Assembly (NCBI GenBank): GCA_014529385.2 | Contig: CM043942.1 | Span: 65,361,184-65,425,183, forward strand | From: Adiantum capillus-veneris | Taxonomy: Eukaryota > Streptophyta > Polypodiopsida > Polypodiales > Pteridaceae | DNA length: 64,000 nucleotides | Direction of reading: 5' to 3' | Shown: one piece after another, positions 21,171 through 32,640 of the stretch | How the letters are laid out: each line of letters begins with the position of its first letter | Position numbering within the stretch: position 1 is the stretch's first letter | The notes under the pieces: generated by a model | The model's input: the letters and a program-made list of their open reading frames with translations, nothing else | What the model was told of the DNA's origin: nothing | Database searches by the model: none | Program-made: the position numbers and the translations under genes

Positions 21171-22338
21171 TAGGGAAGCATTGTAAGCATTGACAAGGTT
21201 TAGATTATCCTTTAATTGTATTCCTTGCATCCATCTAGCATATTCAAAAGGATAGTTCTTAAACTTAATAAGATACCGTCGGATGATCTTACTGCCTCTC
21301 AATACCTTGTCTTCATGTCAGAGAATGGACTCGGGCTGGAGCACCTCTTCTTGGTCCTCGATCTCCGGTGGGTCTTCAATGGTTTCTTCATGGGGTGGCT
21401 CACCTTTGCAAGACTTCAAGAGGCTCACATGAAAAGCATTGTGTATGAGCCAACGGTCGGGCAATTTGAGTTGATATGCCATCTCATTGATAGGCCTAAG
21501 AATATGGAAGGGACCATAGTACCTTTTTGCTAACTTAGCATAGTACTTCTGTTGTCCCGTAGGATTCTTGCTCGACGTGTGCCTTAATCGAGCCTTGGGA
21601 AACTTAAGCAAGACCCAATCATTTTCTTTAAAGGCTTGAGATCTTTTGTGCTTATTAGCAGAAGCCTTTTGCCTTTGCTTTGAGATAGAGATAGCATCCT
21701 TAATCTTTTGGAAAGATTCTTGTAGGTTTTGGCTATACTCATCTGTAGTGAAGATCTTCCCATGTACCTTAAGTAATAGGGGAATTTTGGATCTTCCTTC
21801 AATTACCTCGAAAGGTGCTTTTCTCGTGGAGGTATGTACGGGGGTCTTCAATGGTTTCTTCATGGGGTGGCCCACCTTTGTAAGCCTTCAAGAGGCTCAC
21901 ATGAAAATCATTGTGTATGAGCTAACGGTCGGGCAATTTGAGTTGATAGGCCATCTCATTGATAGGCCTAAGAATCAGGAAGGGACCATAGTACCTTTTT
22001 GCTAACTTCGTATAGTACTTCTGGTGTCCTGTAGGATTCTTTCTCGTCGTGTGCCTTAATCGAGCCTTGGAAAACTTAAGCAAGACCCAATCATTTTCTT
22101 TAAAGGCTTGAGCTCTTTTGTGCTTATTAGCAGAAGCCTTTTGCCTTTGCTGTGAGATAAAGATAGCATCCTTAATCTTTTGGAAAGATTCTTGTAAATT
22201 TTGTCTATACTCATCTGTAGTGAAGATCTTCCCATGTACCTTAAGTAATAGGGGACTTTTGGATCTTCCTTCAATTACCTCAAAAGGTGCTTTTCTCATG
22301 GAGGTATGTACAGTGTTATTGTAGGCATACTCCACCAA
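21171..22338 (-). pseudogene. Gypsy-1 integrase C-terminus and chromodomain, with 472-bp tandem duplication
   Basis: The minus frame carries the integrase C-terminal module: APFEVIEG, NDWVLLKF, KLAKRYYGPF, INEMAYQLKLPD, then HNAFHVSLLK. After a TGA at the R position of PESIL-x-HED (near 21317), a chromodomain-like tail follows (KIIRRYLIKFKNYPFEYARW). Chromodomains steer gypsy integration toward particular chromatin. The block 21371-21842 is repeated in tandem at 21843-22314, so integrase C-terminal sequence occurs twice. The copy next to the integrase core stops matching after KLPDR. Confidence 0.8.
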
Positions 22339-22353
22339 CGGTAAGTACTTATC

Positions 22354-23040
22354 TCATTGGGACCTTTGATCTACTTCCCTTACATAGGCTTTTAGTAGAT
22401 CAAGGATTGTTAGGTTATCTATTTCACTTTGGCCATTCATTTGTGGGTGATAGGCCAAAGAGAAGTTTAGCTTTGTCCCTAAATTCTCAAAGAGACCCTT
22501 CCAAAAATTAATGGTCATTGTAGGATCTCTATCTGAGACTATGGATATTGGCAAGCCATGGTACTTGAAGATTTGTGATATGAAGAGGGTTGCCATTTGA
22601 TGGGCTTTAAACCTATCTACTATCGTCCATATTCCTGTATTCCCATGGATAGACTTGGGCAATCCAAAGATGAAATCCATGGATATGCTCTCCCATGGTG
22701 AATTAGGAATTGGCAAAGGTTGAAGCAAACCGGGTTGCTTCCCCCTATCAAACTTTGTCTTTTGGCAAACCACGCATTTTGAGACATACTCTTGTCTGTT
22801 CACTTTCATGGTAGGCCAATAGAAGTAACTTTCTATCCCTCTTAGTGTAGCTTGAATCCCTCTATGACCCGCATAAGGAGGAGCATGAGATTCATACATC
22901 ACTTTCTCACGCATAGCATATTGCCATAGAGAAGATAACCATCTTGTAGGGTAAATGGTTCCTCTTGCTTCCCTAGTGCAAGGGCTGAAATCACATCCTT
23001 GAAATCGGGAATCGGGATCATTAGCGCACTCATCTACCAT
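22354..23040 (-). pseudogene. Gypsy-1 integrase zinc finger and core
   Basis: The frame shows an H2C2 finger (H-x-x-x-x-GHRG ... C-VVCQ-K-TK), a catalytic-type MDFIFGLP, then SDRDPTMTINFW and the YHPQMNGQSE word that carries the catalytic Glu. Integrase inserts the cDNA into the chromosome. The common SDRDPRF is SDRDPTM here. The frame runs for 229 codons, but its N-terminus joins decayed RNase H codons (23041-23268) with stops. Confidence 0.85.
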
Positions 23041-23850
23041 AATAGATAGATCATTGTGAGTAGCAATTCATAACACTCTCGGTCGTCTTGAGAGTGCATC
23101 GACTACAAGATTATGCTTGCCAGCAATGTGAGCAATATGAAAGTGAAATTGTGAGAGGAAATTTTCCCACCTCATTTGTTTGTCGAAGAGCTTGGTCTGC
23201 ATCATGAAGTACTTTAGGCTTTGGTGACCCGTTCATAAAATGAAAGGAGTCCCCAATAAATAGTGCTTTTACGAGTCTAGGACATGTAGAACTACGAGGA
23301 GTTCCTTTTCGTATATGCCTAGAGATTGCTCAAGAGGGTCGAGCCTTCGACTCTTGTAGGCTATGGCGTGCCCTTCTTTGAGCAAAACGGCTCCAAGGCA
23401 ATCACCACAAGTGTCACATTGGACCTCAAATGGATTTGAGAGGTCCGGCAATGTAAGCACATGTTGAGAGATAAGCTTCTCTTTAAGCTTTTTGAAAGCA
23501 TTGTTCTCTTTTATAGACCATGTAAACTTAATGTTTTTTTTAGTTAGATCATGCAATGGTCCTGCTATTTGTGAGAACTTTTCTATAAAGCGTCTATAGT
23601 ATGCACACATACCTATAAAGCTTCTTAGTTCATGCAAATTCCTTGGAATAGGCCACCCTTTTATTACCTCTAACTTTGATGGATCCATTTGGATGCCATT
23701 TTGAGAGATAATGTGACCTAAATACTGAATCTCTTGTAAGAAAAAATCACTTTTCTTTCGATTTATGAAAAGCCTATTCTCTCTCAAAACTTGAAAAATT
23801 ACCTAGAGATGTCATTTGTGTTCGTCCAAAGAGTTGGAGTAGATGATCAT
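23041..23850 (-). pseudogene. Gypsy-1 RT thumb and RNase H
   Basis: From 23787 down: KKSDFFLQEIQYLGHIIS, WPIPRNLHELRSFIGMCAYYRRFI (RT thumb/connection), then VQCDTCGDCLGAVLL and IYEKELLVVLHVLDS (RNase H). In the usual CDASxxGxGAVL motif the Asp is kept but Ala is Thr. The tail (23041-23268) is readable as RWENFLSQFHFHIAHIAGKHN with stops. On the right it is cut by copia E at 23850, immediately after the RT catalytic motif, whose upstream half lies at 29779-29945. Confidence 0.85.
23846..23850 (+). other. Target site duplication of copia E (left, ATCAT)
   Basis: ATCAT here and at 29779-29783 directly flank the TG...CA ends of element E. This proves transposition into the gypsy-1 RT gene. Confidence 0.9.
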
Positions 23851-23995
23851 TGTTAGGTTTATGCTGGCCATGTCCGGACGTCCATCTAACTGCTACTAAC
23901 CCAAGTGTATAGTTATACACACTTGAGCCACTTATTATATATGTGCATTATAATAATTGGGGGCTAATAAGCTCTCCCCCTTCCAAACTGCGTAC

Positions 23996-24042
<47 letters not shown>

Positions 24043-24076
24043 CTCCTGCATCGCACTGCTTGCATCTTCTCTTTCA
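23851..24076 (+). repeat. 5' LTR of copia E
   Basis: 226 bp, starting TGTTAGGTTTATGCTGGCC and ending TTTCA. It contains a (CT)n tract at about 23999-24040. Confidence 0.9.
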
Positions 24077-24092
24077 ACTCGTATCAGAGAAC
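24077..24092 (+). other. Primer binding site of copia E (degenerate)
   Basis: Right after the LTR the sequence is ACTCGTATCAGAGAAC. TCGTATCAGAG differs at one base from TGGTATCAGAG, the complement of the initiator tRNA-Met 3' end. Confidence 0.7.
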
Positions 24093-25401
24093 AGGGACAG
24101 TGCAACGGAGCTTGTGATAGAGAGTTGAGCTATGGAGCTTTCCATTAGAGCTTGGAGCTCTTGTGGCTATGAAGGGCTACTGTGAAGATAGCCAGAATCA
24201 GTAGTTTGTAGCAGGACAGCAAGGAGTTGAGGCAGAGTCAAAAATAGGTAAACCTATACTCTATTTTACCAAAATCGCCCGCTTTGAACAAATGCAGGTA
24301 CATGGTACTTGGGTCTCCGTCAAAAAGGCCGATTTTGCTTATTTCGGATGCAAAATTTGCGTTTTAAAATTTCCTGCAAATCTTCGAGGGTTGTTTCCCT
24401 CTCATGTTTACTGCAAGTGCACCTTCACTGTGTGAGAGCTACGTGGGCTGAATTTCCAGCCAAGGAGATGTATGTATATTGTGGACATCTCGAACATAGT
24501 CGAGACGCATAGTAGGTGGGAGTTTGCAGGTGATTTTCCAGAGGTATTTTCAGCTGCATATACTTGAGAGATTATAAGAGTTCGACATCGACACACACGG
24601 CATGAGTTTAGGTTACGGCTTTGACATCGGATTCCGCTACTATTTTGGCATCGACACATACGACTGCACTTTGTCATAGACATCCACACACAGGATTTTG
24701 CAGTGCGTTTCGACATCGGCATCGACACACTGAGTATAGATTGCAACATTTATGCCAGTTATGGTTCCACTGGGAGTGTTTTTATGCGCATATGCATATC
24801 TTGACACTTGTTACAGTGTTTGAGCTCTTTTGAGAGCAATTTGACTCCCAGTAGGGATATTTTTTTGGCATGCATATGCTTTTGGCGCCTGTTTGTGCGC
24901 AGTGATACGTCTGTATGTCTTTGTGGATACTGCCAATGTATGTCTTTTGTGGAGCCATCTTTTGGCTAGTACAGCAGTTCCGGCCATTTCCGAGACTTGG
25001 TCTGGAAGATAGCCATTTCTAAGACTTGGCTATACACTTTACTGCATTACCTACATTGTGAGGGTTGATAGCGTGAGGTTTTCTTGGAGCTAGGGTATTC
25101 TCAAATGTGGAGATACCTTCGGTGATACAGATAGCTGGAGTTACCCTTCGTGACCTCGCCATAGGACATGTATAGATTGGTATAGGTGCTTTTGACGCCG
25201 AGTTGGTGTTCTATGGTCAGATTGACAGTTGATGCACCTCAGTGGGTTCTATACAGTCTGCTTTTGAGTGACATAGTACTCTTTGTTACTCTGTGAGCGA
25301 TATTTTGGTCTCTTATTGTCTCGTATTTTGGTTGACATAGTCCCAAATACAAAGGAGAATCTGTCGAATTTTTTCCACAATCTTTTGGTCATTTTGTCAC
25401 A
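24093..25401 (+). other. Leader of copia E
   Basis: About 1.3 kb with no coding signal before the gag ATG. Several blocks are shared with 16140-17158, which shows that the leader is a conserved part of the family and not random DNA. Confidence 0.7.
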
Positions 25402-28400
25402 ATGTCTATCAGCAAAGACCGTGACATTTATGACATAAAGAAGTTTGATGGCACTAATTTTCAGCTTTGGAAGAATCAAATGCAATATGTGCTTGTCCAA
25501 AAGAAACAGAAATTGCCTATTATTTATGCGACACGGACTGAAGAGATGAATTTCATTCAGTTTCAGCGGGAGGAGCTTGATGAGCTATGCAGATCTACTA
25601 TTAGATTGCACCTTGCTGAGTCAGTGTACTTTTCAGTGCTAGAATGTGAATCTACCTATGCTTTATGGCAAAAGTATATGGCAAGTAATAAGGTTTTCAT
25701 GATGCGAAAACTGTTTAACCTTCGCATGAAGGAATTAGCCAGTGTTTCCAGTCATATTAATGACTTTGATTCTCTATTTTCCCAAATCCGTGCACAACGG
25801 ATCAATATTGATGATGAGATGAAAGCAATCTTGTTGCTTTGTTCATTGCCACCCCCACCCTCATGGGATATATTTTGCACAGCTGTCAGTAACTCTGCTC
25901 CTAATGGTATGCTAGTGTACATTGATGTCACTAGTTCTCTTTTGTCAGAGGAAATGCGCCGCAAGGCTATGGGTCGCTCGCATCATGGCGAAGCTCATTA
26001 TATGCAAAAGGATGGAAAACAACGTAAAGGTCGTTCTTGGAATTGTGAATCCAAGAAAGAGGGCAATAAAGATGCTTCAAAGGGTAGATCAAAGTCTCCT
26101 GGTCATCGCAATGTTCAATGCCATTATTGTGATAAGTTTGGTCACATAAAGAAGGATTGTTATGCTTGGAAGTGTGACAAAGGTAAAGGCAAAGGCAAAG
26201 ACAAAGACAATGATGATAAAGAGGAGAAACCAAAGAGTTTGGTTAAGATTGAAGAACTGAACATAGTGCAAGATGATTGTGATGCACAAGACATCAATAT
26301 GTTGACTGAAAATAATGATGTATTTTATGATGCACAAGAAACTCTATCTTTGCAGAGTTCTATGCCAGCAGAGCTACTTGTTAGTGGTGAATTGTCCCAT
26401 ACATGGATGCTTGATTCGGGCGCTTTGTTGCATGTCACACCTCATAGGCATTGGTTTACTACATATGAGGAAACCATTGGCACTGTTACGCTAGGTGACA
26501 GCTACTCTTGTGATATTGTGGGCATAGGTGATATTGCTATGGTTATGGAAAATGGGGTGAGGTTTACCATACATAATGTGAGTCATGTTCCAGCTTTGAC
26601 ACGAAATTTGATTTTGGTTGGACGTCTTGATGACTTGGGTTACAAAGTCACTTTCCATCAGCAGTCTTGGCATATTGCGAAAGGTCATCTTATTTTAGCC
26701 CATGGTTCTAAAGTTGGTACACTTTATCCTCTTTACATATCTGACAAGAACAGTGTTCTTTCTGTAACCGAGCTGCTAGCTGTTGCTTTATGGCATAGTC
26801 GATTAGGTCATATGTCAAAGAAGGGAATGGAAACTCTTTCTCGTTTGGGCTACTTACCATCTTTATCATTTTGTGATTTTCCCTTTTGTGAACACTGTCA
26901 ATATGGTAAGCAAACACGAGCACATCGTACACAGTCTTTTGACAAAGAAAGAAAGCCCTTAGAGCTTGTGCATAGTGATTTATGTGGGCCTATGCCTTCT
27001 AAATCCCATGGCGATGCGTCTTATCATGCTACATTCATTGACGATGCAACACGACATGTTTGGGTTTATGCCATGAAGTCTAAAGATGAGACTTTTTCTT
27101 GTTTCAAAAAGTTCTTATCTAGTGTGGAAACTCAGTCTGAACATAAGCTGAAAGCTTTACGCTCAGACAATGGTGGAGAATATGTCTCCAAAGAGTTTGT
27201 AGACTTCTGTTCAAGTAGGGGAATTAAGTGTGAGTATACAGCTCTTTATACCCGTGCACAAAATGGTGTTGCCAAATGAATGAATAGGACCATCCAAGAG
27301 AGGATTATGTCTATGCTATCACATGCTAATTTACCGCAAGCGTTTTGGGTTGAAGCATTATACACTGCTGTGTATTTGATCAATACATCACCACATGCTT
27401 CATTACAGTTTCGTGTACCTTTGGAGTTATGGTCAGGACATAGGTTGTCTTATGAGAAACTCCGTACATTTGGTTGCGAAGCTTATGCACATGTACCCAA
27501 GGAGTTGCGTGCTAAGCTTGACCCTAAGTCCAGGAAATGCATCTTTATTGGCTATGGTGTAGATGGTCAATTTGGCTATCGTTTATGGGATCCGGAAATT
27601 CGATCAGTAATCTATAGCAATGATGTTGTCTTCAATGAGACCAAGATGCATAGGCAGCCAACGAAAGAGGTTGAATTCCAGAAAGTGACGTTTTCTAATG
27701 TATCACCTCCTGCACAGATAGCTCTAGAGCCAATTACTACACAGGCTAGTAGAAGCTCTGATCAGCCGAGGAGATCTCAAAGAGTCTCACATCCTCCAGA
27801 ACGGTTTGTTCCAGGCGTGGACTTTGTGTTGCTGATAGATAGCGGTGAGCCTTCTTGTTACAAAGAGGCTATGCTAGCCAATGATAAGGTTTAGTGGGAA
27901 CATGCTATGAAGAGGGAGCTATCCAGTATTGCAAAGAAGAAAACATGGGAACTTGTTCCATTTCCAAAAGGTAGGAAAGCTTTGCCTTGTAAATGGGTTT
28001 ACAAGAAGAAGATTGCATCCAATGTTGAGAATTACAAAGCTCATTTAGTGGCCAAAGGTTTCAAGCAAGAATATGGTGTATATTTCCAGGAAATATTTTC
28101 TCCAGTGGTCAAGATGATGACACTGAGAATGTTGCTTGCTTTGGTTGCCACTGAAGATATGGAGCTTGATCAAATGGATGTTATTACCGCTTTCTTACAT
28201 GGTGATCTTGAGGAAGAGATTTATATGCAGCAACCTAAAGGGTTTGTGCAAAAGGGCAAGGAACATTTGGTCTGTAAGCTTCTAAAAAGTCTCTATGGCT
28301 TGAAGCAATCATCCAGACAATGGTATCACAATTTGATACATTCATGCGTTCCCTTGACTATAAACACAGTAATGAGGATCCATGTCTTTATGTGAAAAGA

Positions 28401-29382
28401 CAACCCAATGGACAACTTATTATGCTTATACTTTATGTGGATGACATGCTCATTGCTGGTCATTCCAAGAAAGACATTACTGACTTGAAAACCAAGCTAA
28501 AGAGTAAATTTGACATGAAATATTTGGGTGAAGCCAATCACATTTTGGGTATGCGCATTACTCGTGACCGCGTTGTTATACCTTTCTCAGAAGGAGTATG
28601 TGCACACGGTTCTTGATCGTTTCAACATGCAGAAGGGGAAGGCATTGAATACCCCATTGCCTGCATATCTGAAACTTAGCAAGAACGATTGTCCCAAATC
28701 TGTTGAGGAAAAAGCTGAGATGGCTAAAATTCCTTATGCTTCAACTTGTGGTAGTCTTATGTATGCCATGGTGGCTACAAGACCTGACATTGCACATGCA
28801 GTGGGAGTTGTCAACAGATTTATATCTAACCCTGGTAAAAAGCATTGGGATGTTGTCAAGTCAATTCTCAGATACTTGAGTGGCACAACAGATAGACAGT
28901 TATGCTATGGTGGTGGAGAGTTATCCATTAAGGGATATGTAGACAGTGATTATGTAGGTTGTGTTGACAATCGTAAATCCACAACAGGTTGGATTTACAC
29001 ATTTTCTGGTTCTGCTATTTCTTGGAGATTAGTACTTCAAGACTGTACATCCATTTCCACTACAGAGGCAGAGTATGTTGCATTGAGTGAAGCATGCAAA
29101 GAAGCTATTTGGCTTGCTCGCCTAGTGAAGGATCTTGCACTAGAGCAGTGTTTACCAGTTCTTCATTGTGACAGTCAGAGTGCTATTACCTTGGCTAAGA
29201 ATCCACTATTTCATTCCAGAACAAAACACATTGATGTGCGTTATCACTTCAGTCGGGAAGGCTTGGCAAACAAGAGCATTGACTTAGTGAAGATTCCTAC
29301 GTCAAAAAACACAGCGGATGCACTCACCAAGAGTCTCTTCAGCCATCAATTTCAACACCGTGAGTTGATGGGCATTGGGTGA
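25402..29382 (+). pseudogene. Copia E gag-pol polyprotein, broken by 2 stops and 2 frameshifts
   Basis: The ATG at 25402 opens 625 codons: gag (KKFDGTNFQLWK near residue 13), CCHC zinc knuckle C240-C243-H248-C253, protease with DSG at 338-340, and an integrase HHCC finger (H466, H470, CEHC near 496-499). The integrase core follows with VHSDLCGP and RSDNGGEY. The frame stops at a TGA (27277-27279) next to the third catalytic residue, then continues in the same frame to a TAG (27892-27894; NDKV-stop-WEHAM). The RT continues in frame from 27907 with KWVYKKK, KGFKQEYG and LDQMDVITAFLHGDLEEEIYM. Shifts near 28325 and 28575 separate this from YVDDMLIAG and from RNase H (DSDYVGCVDNRKSTTG, STTEAEYVALSEA, CDSQSAI, TKHIDVRYHF). 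It ends at 29382. Overall the coding sequence is complete and only lightly damaged. Confidence 0.93.
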
Positions 29383-29443
29383 GAAGTATACTTCCTCACT
29401 CATTTTTCTTTTGGCCTCCCACATTTGCCATCAAGTGGGAGAT

Positions 29444-29594
29444 TGTTAGGTTTATGTTGGCCATGTCCGGCCGCCCATCTAACTGCTACTAACCCAAGTG
29501 TATAGTTATACACACTTGAGCCACTTATTATATATGTGCATAATAATAATTGGGGGCTAATAATCTTTTGGCTCTCCCCCTTCCAAACTGCATA

Positions 29595-29679
<85 letters not shown>

Positions 29680-29778
29680 TGCTCTCTGGCTCCTGCATCG
29701 CACTTCTTTCATCTTATCTTTCAATCTCTCTGCTCGCTCTCTGGCTCCTGCATCGCATTGCTTGCATCTTCTCTTTCA
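29444..29778 (+). repeat. 3' LTR of copia E
   Basis: 335 bp against 226 bp for the 5' LTR. The extra length comes from a (CT)n tract of about 78 bp (about 29599-29676) and a second copy of a CTCTCTGGCTCCTGCATCGC block. It ends TTTCA, followed by ATCAT (29779-29783). Confidence 0.9.
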
Positions 29779-30496
29779 ATCATATCATCAAATAACACTC
29801 CAGCATAGCTGCGGTGAGGCCTTAATAGATTTTCCATCATTCGATTGTAGGTAGCTAGTGCATTGGTCAAGCCAAAAGGCATCACAATGTACTTGTAGAG
29901 ACCAAACGTAGTCCGAAATGCGGTCTTTACAATGTCTTGATCCACTATCCTTATCTGGTGATAGCCACTTTTTAGGTCAATCCTACTGAAGTAGGTCGAT
30001 CTTGTAGCTTATCTAATAGGTCTTCTACCTGCGAAACGAGAAACCTATTCTTGATATAGTGATCCTATTTAGTGCTCTATAGTTGACACACATACGATAT
30101 GTGCCGTCTTTCTTTTGCACTAATAAAACTGGTGAACAAAATGGAGATGAGCTAGGCATGCACTTGTCGCATAATCTCCTCTTATTGATCTTGAGAAACT
30201 CTATAAGGATTTTTATTAGGCGTGAACTTCCTGGAAGAAGTTCAATTGCATGGTCATCATCCCCTCCTTTTGGAGGTAGCTCACTAGGGAGGTCGTCAAT
30301 AAAACATCTTGGAATCCATTAAGGAAGTTAAACAACTCTAGTTCCTTTTGATTCCCTTCATTTTTAGTTGACAAAACATTAGGTTCATTTTTAGAGTCTT
30401 TTACAAATATCATGTACACGGAAATAGAGCTCTTTATTGACTTATAAAAAGCTTGTTTATGTACAAGGGATATAGTGTGACTCGACGCGTTAGCAT
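29779..30496 (-). pseudogene. Gypsy-1 RT, N-terminal half
   Basis: The minus strand encodes IVKTAFRTTFGLYKYIVMPFGL, TNALATYNRMM and GVLFDDM next to the copia E insertion. FDDM is the RT polymerase catalytic motif (usually [FY]xDD). Further right, 30000-30330 contains decayed RT fingers and palm with stops. Gypsy RT copies element RNA into DNA. Its C-terminal half resumes at 23850 on the far side of element E. Confidence 0.8.
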
Positions 30497-30835
30497 CTAT
30501 ATACATAGTCTTTTCCCTATACGTAAAGTAAATACGCCTTCAAGGGAATTGATGTTGGTAGCCATGCGATCAAACCATGGCGCCCCTAAAATGACATCTT
30601 CATGATTAAGAGGAGATACAAAAAAGTCCTCTTTATCTACATAAATTTGGACATGGAGCCTTAGCTTCCTAATCAAGGGAGTAACCGAGGCTTCCGGTCC
30701 CTTGAAAACTCCTTCCACATTCACTTGATCTCCCATTTTGTAGGCTTGGATGCCTATCTTGGTGGCCAACTCCATGGATATGGATTTGTGAGTAGAGCTA
30801 GGGTCAAAGAGAATAAATGCATCATGTTCTCTTAC
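30497..30835 (-). pseudogene. Gypsy-1 aspartic protease region
   Basis: The frame contains FDPSSTHKSIS, ELATKIGIQAYKMG, VQIYVDKEDFFVS and DVILGAPWF. These are the flap, core and hydrophobic ILGxxW signature of a retropepsin-like domain. The catalytic D-[ST]-G reads D-P-S, so activity is doubtful. It is separated from gag by a stop near 30843. Confidence 0.7.
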
Positions 30836-32499
30836 CTTTCCCTAAGCATAACATAGTGGAGATTCTTTGCGATGAGCATCCTCTGCTTGAACTTCGACTA
30901 AGGAAGCTCTAGGAGGCTCATTGTGGGTGTTCTTTTGGGGGCAAGCACGGTACACATGCCCTTGCTCCCCGCATTTGAAACAACGGTTATCCTTATGATA
31001 ACACCCCAGATCTTCAGGAGAGAGTTTGGTTTTGCCTTTGTAAATTCCCTTCTCCTTAGTTTTGTTGTTATTGTTGGCGTTGCCTTTGGGAGACTTTTGG
31101 ACATTGTCCTTCCCCTTAGGCTCATTATAGTCCTTGTTTTACGTGGGCTTAAGATTTCTCTTAGCCCCTTGTTGGAAATTGATTCATGAAGCCACCATGG
31201 TGTGGTGTATGATCACAGATATGGTGTGTGGCCTTTGGGAGTTGACATACTCCGCCATATCCTCAATTAGTCCCGCACATTTTTTTTGTCTTGCTCTCCA
31301 AAATCCATCTTTTTGAAGTTAGTGGCTTAGAGATGTAAGTCCCAAAACTTGTTTACATCATTGTGAATAGATTCATAGGGAGAGAGCTTCAAGCTTTGCC
31401 ATTCGGTGAGTACTTTGTCTTTGGCATCGGTAGCCAAAAACTGCTTCATGATGGAAGCTCTTAAAGCTTTCCACGTTCGTGGAGCTTCATCGTTTGCTCG
31501 TAGGCTAGACCACCATTGCGTGGCAGACTTTTGAAAATGCATATCTACATGACGTAGCTTAGAGGACTCTGTGAAGCCCTCATCTCCAAACACCGCATCG
31601 AATTGTTGGATGAAGGCCAAGACTTTGTCCGTAGCACCAAAGGTGCCATCGTAGGTAAGGAAAGAGATTTTCTTTCCTCCCTCTTTGAACTTTTTGAGCT
31701 TGGACGACCTCTTCCATGCGGCATATGATTTCTTATGGCCTCTTCTTTTTGGTGGATCAACAGCTGCACCGTCACTTTATTCAGAAGAGGAAGAGTATGA
31801 GGAGGAAGGAGAAGAGGGTGACGTCTTTCTCGCCTTTTTCTTCCCTTGTTCCTCCTTGTCTACACCATCACTTTCTTCAAAGGAGGAAGAGGATGAAGAA
31901 AATGGAGAAGAGTGTGACCTCTTTCTCGCCTTTTTCTTCTCTTGTTTTCTCTCGTCCCTCTTTGAATTATGGTGTAGAGAAGTGTGCGATGGTCTTCTCC
32001 ATTTAGGGGGTGTTGGAGATCATTTTGTCCGCCGTCTTCGTGGAGCCATCTCCGTCGAGGTGGCAGGAGACTCACTTCTTTCTTGTTCCTTTAGTGGGGG
32101 CTCTACCGTTGAAACTTGAGTTCTCCTTTGGGAAGGAGATGCATCATCAAGTAATAAAATTTTGAGCCCTTCATACGGATCCTCTTCTTCTTCCCTTATC
32201 GGAGAGGGGCCACTTTTGGAAGTCTCACTAGGAGGCTTCCTAGGTACTCTCTCTTCTTGGGGGGGAGTTTGGAGAATCCCATCAGTACATAGCTGCCGTT
32301 GCACTTCACCTTGGAGGGATGGATTGCGAATGTCTTGTTGAAGCTTGGTAACAAGGTAATTAACAAGCATAGGGGCATCATTAGTAGCATGTTTATCAGC
32401 AAAATCGAAGCTATCAGCATTAATTTCACTCTCTTTACTATTTTCAGCCATTCTAAAAATTTTAGGTGTAAAATTTTTAAGTGTACTTTGGCACTTCAA
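30836..32499 (-). pseudogene. Gypsy-1 gag with zinc knuckle
   Basis: The N-terminal frame (32499-32020) is acidic then basic and ends in PRRRRTK. An internal frame (31620-31327) has FIQQFDAVFGDEGF, QWWSSLRAN, WKALRASIMKQF and LKLSPYESIHNDVNKF, the retrotransposon gag fold. Near 30947-30988 lies a CCHC knuckle (C-F-K-C-G-E-Q-G-H-V-Y-R-A-C). Between them, 31786-31955 is an imperfect tandem repeat encoding Glu-rich or Arg-rich sequence depending on frame. Gag would form the particle and bind element RNA. Frames are broken several times. Confidence 0.75.
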
Positions 32500-32640
32500 G
32501 CCCTAGTTTCTACTCCTCATAACCCTTTAAAAAAGCACTCAAGCTCCTATAATATTGGCTCAAATATCATTAATTGCAAGGAATAGAAGAGAGGGTCTTT
32601 CACCACCAAAACAACACCGACTCCTGTCAAGCTTCTAAGA

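Larger units (their letters stand above)
23851..29778 (+). mobile_element. Complete Ty1/copia LTR retrotransposon E
   Basis: 5928 bp with LTRs at 23851-24076 and 29444-29778, both TGTTAGG...TTTCA. The primer site near 24081 resembles the tRNA-Met complement, and an AGTGGGAGAT polypurine tract lies just before the 3' LTR. A perfect ATCAT target duplication surrounds it. Gag, protease, integrase, RT and RNase H appear in copia order on the plus strand. Two stops and two frameshifts inactivate it. The LTRs differ mainly in the length of a (CT)n tract and a local duplication. Confidence 0.95.

Noticed and set aside
31650-32119. Plus-strand frame rich in Glu opposite gypsy-1 gag
   Set aside because: It is the complement of the basic gag linker on the minus strand, and the gag reading is supported by neighbouring domains.
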